Positions 56,308 through 64,000 of a stretch of 64,000 nt of DNA are shown here, one piece after another. Below the pieces are notes generated by a model. That model worked only from the letters and a program-made list of their open reading frames with translations. It searched no databases and had not been told where the DNA came from. This stretch comes from an uncultured Muribaculaceae bacterium. Its GTDB lineage: Bacteria > Bacteroidota > Bacteroidia > Bacteroidales > Muribaculaceae. The translations under genes were made by a program, and so were the position numbers. Location: the NCBI GenBank assembly GCA_947629175.1, contig CANRCT010000013.1, forward strand, positions 1-64,000, in the 5' to 3' direction. The first letter of the stretch is position 1. The number at the start of each line of letters is the position of its first letter.

Positions 56308-56348
56308 AAAGCGGTGTGCCGGCTCACGCGAGCCTCGCACACCGCTTT
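56308..56348. terminator. Bidirectional terminator
   Basis: AAAGCGGTGTGC (56308-56319) pairs perfectly over 12 bp with GCACACCGCTTT (56337-56348), with GGCTC/GAGCC inside, between convergent genes. Confidence 0.8.
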
Positions 56349-56372
56349 AGTGTAAGGTGATGTGATATCTGA

Positions 56373-58040
56373 TCAGCCGAGGAAGGCCAGTATAAGGCCT
56401 TGGGCAGCTACCACGCGAAGGAACATAGTCAGCGGGTAGACGGTAGAATAAGCTACCGCGGGAATATCGCTGCCGGTGCTTCCGTTGGCATAGGCAAGGG
56501 CCGGCGGATCGGTATAACCGCCGGAGAAAAGACCCATTATGTAAAGGAAATTGATCTTATAAACTCCGCGGGCTATACAGCCTACCACTACAAGCGGCAC
56601 GAACGTGATGATGAAGCCCCAGATCACCCACCACATGCCGGTGGAGTTGAACACCGTCTCGGCGAATCCGGCGCCGGAGGAGATTCCTACCGAAGCAAGG
56701 AACAGACATATGCCGAGTTCGCGGAGCATCAGCGATGCCGACGAAGAGGTGTAGGTGACGAGCTTGAATTTATATCCGAAACGGGAGAGCAGGATAGCCA
56801 CAACAAGCGGGCCGCCTGCCAGACCGAGCTTCATGCCGAAGCCGACATTGATCGAGCCGACTATGATACCGAACAGGATGCCTACGAAAATCGTGATGAT
56901 GTTAGGTTCGTTCAGACGCTTCATCGAGTTGCCGAGCTTGTTGGCCAGGCGCTCGATGTCGTTGATTTCGCCGACAACTACAATACGGTCGCCCATCTGC
57001 AGACGGAGATCGGGCGAAGCGAGAAGATCCACGCCGGCACGGTTGACACGGGTGGCATTGAGTTTATAGGCCGAATGCAGGCGGAGCGATCCGAGAGTGA
57101 CACCGTTGAATTCGCTTTTTGTGATAAGTATTCGGCGTGATACGACGGATGCCTGATGCTCGTCGTCCTCCCAGTTCATCTCGTAGGGCACGCCTATAAC
57201 TGCCTCGAAATTCTCCACATCCTGGCTCGATATCACCACATAGATCTTGTCGCCGACATGTATCTCGGTCTGCGAGGTAGGTATGATGATGTCGCCTCCC
57301 TCGGCGCGGATCATTCGCGATATCACGAAGTCCGTCTTGATGATGTCATGTATCTGGCGAAGGTTTTTACCGTCGATCAGCTTGTTGGTGACCTCCACCG
57401 ATATGAAATCAGGCTTCTGCTGGTTGCGGGCTGCTTCCTCTTCGATCTGCTTTATCTCCTGATCGGTGTGCACATGAAACAGACCCTTGATCAAGAACAT
57501 CGCTCCGATGATGCCGCATACGCCCAGAGGATATGCCGCTGCATAACCCATGGCCATGAGGTTGATCGATTCGGGGTTTTCAGCTGCCTGCTGTGCGGCC
57601 GCCAGTCCGGGGGTATTGGTAACGGCGCCCGACATGACGCCCACAAGCGCCTCGATCTGCGTATTGCCGTCAATAAAATAGATAGCCAGGACTATCGCCA
57701 CATTGAGCGCTATCGCCAGCACGGCCAGACCGTTGAGTCTCATGCCCCCTTTCTTGAACGAGGCGAAGAAGCCTGGGCCCACCTGGATGCCTATAGAGAA
57801 AATAAACAGTATCAGGCCGAATTCCCTGATAAACTTAAGCACCTCCGCATTGACCACATAGCCCAGATGACCCATCAGGATACCTACGAAGAGCACGAAT
57901 GTCACTCCCAGCGACACGCCCGCCACCTTCAGCTTGCCCAGGAACACGCCCAAGGCTATCACGAAGGAATAGAGGACGATCGTACTGGCAAGCCCGTAGT
58001 TACCGGGCCCGAGCAGCGACGTCAACCATGTAAAATCCAT
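56373..58040 (-). CDS. AspT/YidE/YbjL-type transporter with two TrkA-C domains
   Basis: The 555-aa product has two membrane halves (about five spans each, near 10-185 and 380-555) flanking two cytoplasmic RCK/TrkA-C domains (about 205-370). Segments such as GAVTNTPGLAAAQQAAENPE and GLFSGGYTDPPALAYANG match the duplicated AspT antiporter signature. The AspT prototype exchanges aspartate for alanine; YidE and YbjL substrates are unknown. It is divergent from pheT, with a leader of about 130 nt that contains short GC-rich hairpins. Confidence 0.92.
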   Translation of the reverse strand: MDFTWLTSLLGPGNYGLASTIVLYSFVIALGVFLGKLKVAGVSLGVTFVLFVGILMGHLGYVVNAEVLKFIREFGLILFIFSIGIQVGPGFFASFKKGGMRLNGLAVLAIALNVAIVLAIYFIDGNTQIEALVGVMSGAVTNTPGLAAAQQAAENPESINLMAMGYAAAYPLGVCGIIGAMFLIKGLFHVHTDQEIKQIEEEAARNQQKPDFISVEVTNKLIDGKNLRQIHDIIKTDFVISRMIRAEGGDIIIPTSQTEIHVGDKIYVVISSQDVENFEAVIGVPYEMNWEDDEHQASVVSRRILITKSEFNGVTLGSLRLHSAYKLNATRVNRAGVDLLASPDLRLQMGDRIVVVGEINDIERLANKLGNSMKRLNEPNIITIFVGILFGIIVGSINVGFGMKLGLAGGPLVVAILLSRFGYKFKLVTYTSSSASLMLRELGICLFLASVGISSGAGFAETVFNSTGMWWVIWGFIITFVPLVVVGCIARGVYKINFLYIMGLFSGGYTDPPALAYANGSTGSDIPAVAYSTVYPLTMFLRVVAAQGLILAFLG

Positions 58041-58175
58041 AACGACTATTAATTGTTTAATATTGATTCATTGTCAGGGGTGCTGTCGGGCCGCAGGGAG
58101 GGGCTGTCAGCCCTCTGCATTCCGCGCCGTGGAGTGTCTCTCCTGAGAGATTACGCTTACCCGATGTTTACGGAG

Positions 58176-58218
58176 TGCAAAGTTACCCATTTTTCGTGAA
58201 AGTTTCGTAACTTTGCAC
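58176..58218. promoter_or_regulatory. Symmetrical divergent promoters in a 12-bp inverted repeat
   Basis: GTGCAAAGTTAC (58176-58187) and GTAACTTTGCAC (58207-58218) are perfect inverted copies 19 bp apart. Each arm holds a TAACTTTG -7 box, one facing the AspT-type gene (58185-58178) and one facing pheT (58208-58215). Neither has a clear -33 TTTG. The centre holds a small palindrome, TTTCGTGAAA. Confidence 0.6.
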
Positions 58219-58259
58219 AATTCTTATCGTCAAGAAGTAAAAAATAAGTTTCATACATT

Positions 58260-60737
58260 ATGAATATTTCATACAAATGGCTTAAGCAATACGTGGATTT
58301 TGACCTCTCCCCCGATGAACTTGCGGCACTGCTGACATCGACCGGTCTGGAGACCGGCTCAGTCGAGGAAGTGGAGTCGATCCGCGGCGGCCTGCGTGGT
58401 CTGGTCATAGGGCACGTGCTCACCTGCGAGCCTCACCCCGACAGCGACCATCTCCATGTGACGACCGTAGATCTCGGCGACGGGAAGCCCACCCAGATTG
58501 TTTGCGGCGCCCCGAACGTTGCAGCCGGCCAGACCGTTGTGGTGGCCACAGTAGGCACGAAACTCTACGACGGCGACAAGGAATTCACCATCAAGCGGTC
58601 AAAGATCCGCGGAGTGGAATCGCTCGGAATGATCTGCGCCGAGGACGAGATCGGAGTCGGCGCCTCTCACGACGGCATCATTGTGATCACCGACCGCGAA
58701 GTAAAGCCGGGCACCCCGGCAGCTGAATATTTCGGTCTCGACAGCGACTACGTGCTCGAGGTCGACCTGACCCCCAACCGCATCGACGCCGCATCACATT
58801 TCGGAGTGGCGCGCGACGTAGCCGCGTGGCTGAGCTGCCACCGCGCTCCGGGCGTCACGACCCACCGCCCCGACGTCAGCGCTTTCCGCCCCGACCGCAT
58901 GGACGGAGCTGTCAGCGTCAGTGTCAGCGACACCGCTCTCTGCCCCCGCTACAGCGGCGTCACCATCCGCGGCATCCGCGTCGGAGAGAGTCCGAAATGG
59001 CTCCGCGACCGCCTGACGGCCATCGGACAGCGCTCCATCAACAATGTTGTCGACATCACCAACTACATACTCCACGGATTCGGCCAGCCGCTCCACTGCT
59101 TCGACCTGGCCAAGGTCGACGGCGAGCGGATCGAGGTGAAGACCTGTCAGGAGGGCACACCGTTCACCACTCTCGACGGCGTGGAACGCAAACTCTCCGC
59201 AGCCGACCTGATGATATGCAGCGCCAGCGCCCCGATGTGTATCGCCGGAGTATTCGGCGGCCTCGACTCGGGAGTGACCGAAGCCACGACCGACATATTC
59301 ATCGAGAGCGCATGCTTCAATCCCACATCCGTCCGACGCACAGCGCGCCGCCACGGGCTCTCGACCGACGCGTCGTTCCGCTACGAGCGCGGCACCGACC
59401 CCAACGCTACCATGTATATGCTCCGCTTGGCGGCTCTCATGGTCAAGGAACTTGCCGGAGGCGAGATATGCGGAGAGCCGGTCGACATTTATCCCGAGCC
59501 TGTAGCTCCCTACCCCGTCACCATTTCCTACGGACAGATCGACGGACTGGTCGGCAAGCACATAGAGACCGCCACAGTCGACTCTATACTGGCCTCGCTC
59601 GACATCGATATAGCCTCGCGATCGGCCTACGGCTCCACGATGGATCTGAAAGTGGCTACCTACCGCGTGGACGTCAGACGCCCCTGCGACGTGATAGAGG
59701 AAATACTCCGCATCTACGGCTACAACAACGTAGAGATGGGCACCACGCTCCAGTCGTCGCTCTCCTACCGTTCGGCCACCGACATCGACCATACTCTCAA
59801 AGTCGACATAGCGCAGCAGCTCACGGCCGAAGGATTCAACGAGATACTCAACAACTCCCTGACTGCCGAATCATATTATGCCGGGCTGCAGCAGATGCCG
59901 CTGAACCACTGCGTGCGGCTCCTCAACCCCCTCAGCTCCGACCTCGCGGTCATGCGCCAGACTCTACTTTTCGGCGGACTCGAATCGCTGGCCCACAATA
60001 TCAACCGGAAGATCAGCGATCTGGCGATGTATGAATTCGGCCACGTCTACAGCTGCAATCCCGAAGCCATCCCCACTCAGGATCGGCCGCTCGCGCCGTT
60101 CCGCGAGGAATCCCACCTCGCGCTGTGGCTCACAGGCGCCATCCGTCCCGGCAACTGGGCCCGTCAGGAGCAGCCCTCGACATTCTTCGACCTCAAGGCT
60201 GCCGTAGCCAATATCTTCGCGCGCCTCGGCATATCCGACAGAGAGATCAAGCTGCAGAAAGGCGAAGGGGAGATTTACTCGTCATCGCTCGACATACTCA
60301 CCCGCTCGGGCAAGCTTCTCGGCTCGATGGGCATCGTCGCTCCGGCTATTCTCAAAAGTTTCGACATAAAGCAGCCTGTAGCTTTCGCCGAACTGCGCTG
60401 GCAGGAGCTGACCCAGCTCGCCGCCGCGCGCAAGGTGACCTTCAGGCCGCTGCCGCGCACGATGCCCGTGCAGCGCGACCTGGCCCTCCTCGTCGACCGC
60501 AGCGTCACATTCGACCAGATAGAGCGCGCCGTCGCCGAAAGCGAGAAACGGCTCCTCCGCGGAGTCAGCCTGTTTGACGTCTACGAAGGCAAAAACCTGC
60601 CAGAAGGCAAGAAATCCTACGCCATTTCCATCACGCTTCAGGACGATGAGCGCACGCTCGTCGACCAGCAGATCGAGGCCGTCATGGAGCGCATCACCGC
60701 CAGTCTGGCGAAACGCACAGGCGCCACACTCCGTTAA
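58260..60737 (+). CDS. pheT: Phenylalanine--tRNA ligase beta subunit
   Basis: PheT pairs with PheS to charge tRNA-Phe and edits mischarged Tyr. The 825-aa product has all bacterial domains in order: B1, the EMAP/OB tRNA-binding domain (about 45-155, with HPDSDHLHVTTVDLG and QIVCGAPNVAAGQ), the B3/B4 editing domain, B5 (about 405-480), the pseudo-catalytic B6/B7 part and the C-terminal FDX-ACB domain (FRPLPRTMPVQRDLAL). pheS is not adjacent. yebC follows after 49 nt and is probably cotranscribed. Confidence 0.97.
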   Translation: MNISYKWLKQYVDFDLSPDELAALLTSTGLETGSVEEVESIRGGLRGLVIGHVLTCEPHPDSDHLHVTTVDLGDGKPTQIVCGAPNVAAGQTVVVATVGTKLYDGDKEFTIKRSKIRGVESLGMICAEDEIGVGASHDGIIVITDREVKPGTPAAEYFGLDSDYVLEVDLTPNRIDAASHFGVARDVAAWLSCHRAPGVTTHRPDVSAFRPDRMDGAVSVSVSDTALCPRYSGVTIRGIRVGESPKWLRDRLTAIGQRSINNVVDITNYILHGFGQPLHCFDLAKVDGERIEVKTCQEGTPFTTLDGVERKLSAADLMICSASAPMCIAGVFGGLDSGVTEATTDIFIESACFNPTSVRRTARRHGLSTDASFRYERGTDPNATMYMLRLAALMVKELAGGEICGEPVDIYPEPVAPYPVTISYGQIDGLVGKHIETATVDSILASLDIDIASRSAYGSTMDLKVATYRVDVRRPCDVIEEILRIYGYNNVEMGTTLQSSLSYRSATDIDHTLKVDIAQQLTAEGFNEILNNSLTAESYYAGLQQMPLNHCVRLLNPLSSDLAVMRQTLLFGGLESLAHNINRKISDLAMYEFGHVYSCNPEAIPTQDRPLAPFREESHLALWLTGAIRPGNWARQEQPSTFFDLKAAVANIFARLGISDREIKLQKGEGEIYSSSLDILTRSGKLLGSMGIVAPAILKSFDIKQPVAFAELRWQELTQLAAARKVTFRPLPRTMPVQRDLALLVDRSVTFDQIERAVAESEKRLLRGVSLFDVYEGKNLPEGKKSYAISITLQDDERTLVDQQIEAVMERITASLAKRTGATLR

Positions 60738-60786
60738 ACGACAATAACAACGAATATAACGAAACCATAAAACTACAGATCAAGCA

Positions 60787-61518
60787 ATGGGAAGAGCTTT
60801 TGAATACCGCAAAGCCAGAAAACTCAAACGCTGGGGCAACATGTCGCGCACATTCACCCGCATAGGCAAGGAAATCACCATCGCCGCCAAGGCCGGAGGG
60901 CCTGATCCCGACACCAACCCGCGTCTGCGCGTGCTGATGCAGAACGCCAAGGCGGCCAACATGCCTAAGGACACCGTTGAACGCGCCATCAAGAAGGCCA
61001 CTGAAAAGGATTCCAGCGACTACAAGGAGATCGTCTACGAGGGCTACGGCCCCTACGGCATCGCTATCGTAGTGGAAGCGGCCACCGACAACAACACCCG
61101 CACCGTGGCCAACGTGCGCTCATATTTCAACAAGCACGGAGGCAACCTCGGCACTCAGGGATCGCTCGCATTCCTCTTCGACCACAAGAGCGTGTTCAAG
61201 ATCAAACCCAAGGATGGAGTGGATCTTGATGAGCTCGAACTCGAACTCATCGACTACGGCGTCGACGAACTCGAAGCCGACGAGGAGGAGATCGTGGCAT
61301 ACGGCGCATTCGAGGAATTCGCCAACATCCAGAAATACCTTGAGGAAAACGGATACGAGATAATCAGCGCCGAATTCGAGCGCATCCCCCACGAACTCAA
61401 GGATGTCACCGACGAACAGCGTGCGCAGATCGAGAAGCTTCTCGAGAAATTCGAGGACGACGAAGACGTGCAGAACGTATTCCACAACATGAAGGAGGCC
61501 GACGACTCGGCCGAATGA
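60787..61518 (+). CDS. YebC/PmpR family regulator
   Basis: The 243-aa product is a typical YebC/TACO1-like protein. It opens MGRAFEYRKARKLKRWGNMSR, has DTNPRLRVLMQNAKAANMPKDT near 46-67 and YEGYGPYGIAIVVEAATDNNTRT near 85-107, and ends in an acidic tail. YebC proteins have been described both as DNA-binding regulators and as translation factors relieving ribosome stalls. The link to pheT on the same transcript fits a translation role, but that is inference. A strong terminator follows. Confidence 0.94.
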   Translation: MGRAFEYRKARKLKRWGNMSRTFTRIGKEITIAAKAGGPDPDTNPRLRVLMQNAKAANMPKDTVERAIKKATEKDSSDYKEIVYEGYGPYGIAIVVEAATDNNTRTVANVRSYFNKHGGNLGTQGSLAFLFDHKSVFKIKPKDGVDLDELELELIDYGVDELEADEEEIVAYGAFEEFANIQKYLEENGYEIISAEFERIPHELKDVTDEQRAQIEKLLEKFEDDEDVQNVFHNMKEADDSAE

Positions 61519-61541
61519 TTCCGCAGATCATCATCATATGA

Positions 61542-61581
61542 CAAAGCGCCGCTCCGTGATCATTGTCGGAGCGGCGCTTTG
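61542..61581. terminator. Bidirectional terminator
   Basis: CAAAGCGCCGCTCCG (61542-61556) pairs perfectly over 15 bp with 61567-61581, between the convergent yebC and ABC exporter genes. Confidence 0.8.
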
Positions 61582-61638
61582 CTGTATTGTCTGTAATCCG
61601 TAGGGCAAAGGAGCGGGCACCGCGCCCGCAGCCCCGTT

Positions 61639-63486
61639 TCAGTCCTTGACCGACTGCATTTCCACCAGCCGCCTGTAGTGGCCGTCGAGAGCCATCAGTT
61701 CGTCGTGGGTGCCGCGCTCCACTATGCGCCCCTCATGAAGCACGCATATCAGCGTGGCGTTCTTGATGGTCGACAGACGGTGGGCTATCACGAGCGTGGT
61801 ACGGTCTTTCATCAGCCTGTCGAGAGCCTGCTGCACGAGCCTCTCGCTCTCGCTGTCGAGCGCCGAGGTAGCCTCGTCGAGTATTAGTATCGGCGGATTC
61901 TTCAGTATCGCCCGCGCTATCGATATGCGCTGACGCTGACCGCCCGACAGACGGCACCCGCGGTCGCCGATATTCGTGTCGTAGCCGTGCTCCGACGCCA
62001 TGATGAATTCATGGGCGTTGGCTATCTTCGCAGCCTCGATCACCTGATCCATCGAAGCGTTTTCCACTCCGAAAGTGATGTTGTTGTAGAACGTGTCGTT
62101 GAAGAGTATCGCCTCCTGGTTGACGTTGCCCATCAGCGAACGCAGATCATGCACCCGCAGATCCCTTACATCGTGGCCGTCGACCTCCACCGATCCCTCC
62201 TGCACGTCGTAAAAACGCGGAAGCAGGTCGGCCAGCGTCGACTTGCCGCTGCCGCTCTGTCCCACCAGGGCCACCGTGTCACCCGCCTTTATCTCCAGAC
62301 TGACATCCTTCACCACCGGATGCTCCGGATCATACCCGAACGTCACATGGTCGTATCTCACCCGGCCATCCGTACGGTCGGCAAGTGCCTCCGGAACGGC
62401 GGGATCCGTGATGGGATTCTCGGCCTTCAGTATCTTGTCGACACGCTCCATCGAGGCCATGCCTTTCTGTATGCTGTAGGCCGCTTTCGAGAGCTCCTTG
62501 GCCGGATTGATGATGCTGTAGAAGATCACCAGATAGTATATGAACATAGGCGCGTCGATGCCGGCGTTGCCGCTCAATATCAGCGTGCCGCCAAACCACA
62601 GCACTATAGCTATTGTCACCGTGCCCAAAAACTCGCTCATCGGATGCGCCAGCGACTGGCGCCGGGCCACCGTGTTCGAGAGCTCGTAGAACCGCTGCGT
62701 GCCGCGGCGGAAACGGCGCCGCACCTTCTCCTCGGCATTGAACGCCTTGACTATGCGCAGACCGCTTATAGTCTCCTCGATATTGCTGAGAATCCCTCCC
62801 CACTGGTTCTGCAGGTCAAGCGACTTGCGTTTCAGGCTCTTGCCTATCTTGCCCATGGCGAAACCGGCTACGGGGAGCAGTATCAGCACGAACACGGTCA
62901 GCTGCCAGCTGATGGCCACCATCATGCCCAGGCACACTATTATCATCACCGGATTCTTGAAAAGCATGTCGAGCGAAGCCATGATCGAGCTCTCCACCTC
63001 CTGCACGTCGCCGCTCATGCGCGCCATGACGTCGCCCTTGCGCTCATTGGTGAAGAAGCCTATCGGCAGGCTGACAACCTTGTCGTAAAGCGAATTGCGT
63101 ATGTCGCGCACCACGCCCGACCGCAGAGGGATAATGAAATACGACGCCAGATAGGTGACGCCCGTCTTCAGCGCCGTCATCACCACAAGCAGAGCGCCTA
63201 AAAGAGCCAGAGTATTGCTCTGCCCGAACCGCCCTATGGCCTCCTGGGTGACGTAATAGAAATTGTTGACCGCCACATCTGCCAGATCCTTTATCGGCAC
63301 GCCCCCCATCGGCTGATACACATAGCTGTTGTCGTTGAGCTCAAACAGCATCTCCAGTATCGGCATGATCACGGCAAACGAAAACAACGTCAGCACCGCC
63401 GCCAGCAGATTGCATATCATGCTAAGTATAAGATAGCCCTTGTATGGGGGCACATATCGCTTCAGCAGCTTCCAGAACTGTCCCAT
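61639..63486 (-). CDS. ABC exporter, membrane and ATPase fusion (MsbA-like)
   Basis: The 615-aa half-transporter (from the ATG at 63486, MGQFWKLLKRYVPPY) has six spans in an ABC_membrane domain (about 20-340). The C-terminal ATPase has Walker A GQSGSGKSTLADLL, signature LSGGQRQRISIA, Walker B ILILDEATSALD and the H-loop in VIAHRLSTI. It is of the MsbA/multidrug or lipid exporter type and should work as a homodimer in the inner membrane; its substrate is unknown. An upstream start at 63549 is excluded by the -7 box at 63525-63532. Confidence 0.94.
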   Translation of the reverse strand: MGQFWKLLKRYVPPYKGYLILSMICNLLAAVLTLFSFAVIMPILEMLFELNDNSYVYQPMGGVPIKDLADVAVNNFYYVTQEAIGRFGQSNTLALLGALLVVMTALKTGVTYLASYFIIPLRSGVVRDIRNSLYDKVVSLPIGFFTNERKGDVMARMSGDVQEVESSIMASLDMLFKNPVMIIVCLGMMVAISWQLTVFVLILLPVAGFAMGKIGKSLKRKSLDLQNQWGGILSNIEETISGLRIVKAFNAEEKVRRRFRRGTQRFYELSNTVARRQSLAHPMSEFLGTVTIAIVLWFGGTLILSGNAGIDAPMFIYYLVIFYSIINPAKELSKAAYSIQKGMASMERVDKILKAENPITDPAVPEALADRTDGRVRYDHVTFGYDPEHPVVKDVSLEIKAGDTVALVGQSGSGKSTLADLLPRFYDVQEGSVEVDGHDVRDLRVHDLRSLMGNVNQEAILFNDTFYNNITFGVENASMDQVIEAAKIANAHEFIMASEHGYDTNIGDRGCRLSGGQRQRISIARAILKNPPILILDEATSALDSESERLVQQALDRLMKDRTTLVIAHRLSTIKNATLICVLHEGRIVERGTHDELMALDGHYRRLVEMQSVKD

Positions 63487-63524
63487 TGCCTTTCGTGTCT
63501 TTGTCGTTTTTTTATTATCGCCCG

Positions 63525-63532
63525 CAAAAATA
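63525..63532 (-). promoter_or_regulatory. -7 element of the ABC exporter gene
   Basis: TATTTTTG on the minus strand (63532-63525) matches the consensus, with a leader of about 33 nt. The -33 element is not clear. Confidence 0.45.
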
Positions 63533-63549
63533 CGCAAAAAATCCCACAT

Positions 63550-64000
63550 CGCCCCCTTCCCCGCCCCTTTTCACTCTTTTTCACTCCCTGCTCCGCCCCG
63601 GACGTAGGGATGCACCCCCGGTGCATCCGTCGCCTCGTTGTCCGGAAGGGTCGCCGTTCCCGGCAGTGGTCTCCGACCACGCCACCTCGGTTATCCCCGC
63701 CATTGCGGGCGTAGCCACGCATTGGTGGGGGGGGGACGGTGCGGCCACGGTCGGCCTCTTTGTAGATGAGCCGCAGGGAGAGGGCCCGAGACAGCAGCGG
63801 GCCGGAGGGCGCGCGGGGGATCGCTCCCTCGTCGTCTCTCCGGCCCGGCGGCATTGGTCGGCGCAGCCGTTTCTCTCAAGCTTAATCAATCGGATGGAAT
63901 CTGCTCCTCACTCCGCGCCTGCCCGATAGAAATAAGTCAGTTCCGTAAGCTTAAAGTCCGGGCTGCGGATGGTAGGGGACTTCGGGCGCGCGATGGGCTA
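63550..64000. other. GC-rich non-coding stretch at the right edge
   Basis: No credible gene is visible. The stretch has pyrimidine-rich sequence near 63550-63600, the hairpin cluster, a run of nine G at 63727-63735, and AAGTCC/GGACTT inverted copies near 63952-63981. A minus-strand open frame of 29 codons without an internal ATG (63908-63997) starts right after a stop codon and has no coding support. Confidence 0.5.
63608..63712. repeat. Cluster of three intergenic hairpins
   Basis: Three stems follow one another: GGATGCACC/GGTGCATCC with a CCC loop (63608-63628), GTGGTC/GACCAC (63666-63680), and CCCGC/GCGGG with a CATT loop (about 63697-63710). None has a T tail, so they do not look like terminators. 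They resemble short REP-like intergenic palindromes; comparing copies elsewhere in the genome would decide. Confidence 0.5.

Noticed and set aside
63908-63997. Partial CDS entering from the right edge on the minus strand
   Set aside because: The frame opens right after a TAG at 64000-63998, has 29 codons and no ATG. It reads as chance or as part of an intergenic repeat.

Overview
The window is chromosomal DNA of a GC-rich member of the order Bacteroidales, most likely family Muribaculaceae. This rests on the gene families and on the promoters. Almost every promoter I can recognise is the Bacteroidota type: TTTG or TTG, about 20 nt, then TAnnTTTG. Typical Bacteroidales families are the DUF3098/FtsX/UppP/TruB/QueA operon, DUF2027-Smr, DUF5606, 6-bladed beta-propeller lipoproteins, a lipidated TamA (TamL) and a succinate-type CoA-transferase. 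The family-level placement is inference; there is no rRNA gene in view to settle it.

Layout. 1-508: a structured leader RNA leaving leftwards from a strong promoter, then the dnaE promoter. 509-5442: dnaE and trxA, separated by a roughly 550-nt terminator-ended transcript that carries two micro-ORFs. 5568-10068 (minus): operon ftsX, DUF3098, uppP, truB, queA, yigZ. 10191-11510 (minus): miaB, overlapping promoters with a small membrane-anchored protein (plus), followed by a CoA-transferase. 13529-16871 (minus): aspS, nif3-like, zinc ribbon protein. 17004-22067 (minus): DUF2461, tricorn-type S41 protease, DUF2027-Smr. 22141-25322: EFR1 ferredoxin, YitT protein, and an AT-rich beta-propeller lipoprotein with a tiny coupled ORF and a 23-bp tandem repeat upstream. 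25623-30353 (minus): htpG and clpC. 30533-37430 (plus): gyrA, TPR protein, GH20 hexosaminidase, quinone-reductase-like flavoprotein. 37442-41106 (minus): second beta-propeller lipoprotein, CDF transporter, NhaC antiporter. 41288-44282: nagB and a divergent NagB-like/PIG-L fusion. 44350-48610: exonuclease-fold protein, ECF-like sigma factor, methyltransferase, smpB, YIP1 protein, DUF5606. 48767-56280 (plus): TamB, TamL, thioredoxin. 56373-61518: AspT-type transporter divergent from pheT, then yebC. 61639-63486 (minus): ABC exporter. 63487-64000: a GC-rich non-coding stretch with hairpins and a G9 tract.

Most of the window is housekeeping: replication, translation and tRNA modification, envelope building, proteostasis, and amino-sugar use (a secreted GH20 enzyme plus NagB). 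I see no prophage, insertion sequence, CRISPR array or tRNA gene. The least explained parts are the micro-ORF transcript between dnaE and trxA, the NagB-like domain that has lost three catalytic residues beside an intact deacetylase domain, the AT-rich beta-propeller locus with its repeats, and several compact symmetrical promoters, some so close to the start codon that the mRNA should be nearly leaderless. All lengths, stems and spacings were counted by eye.
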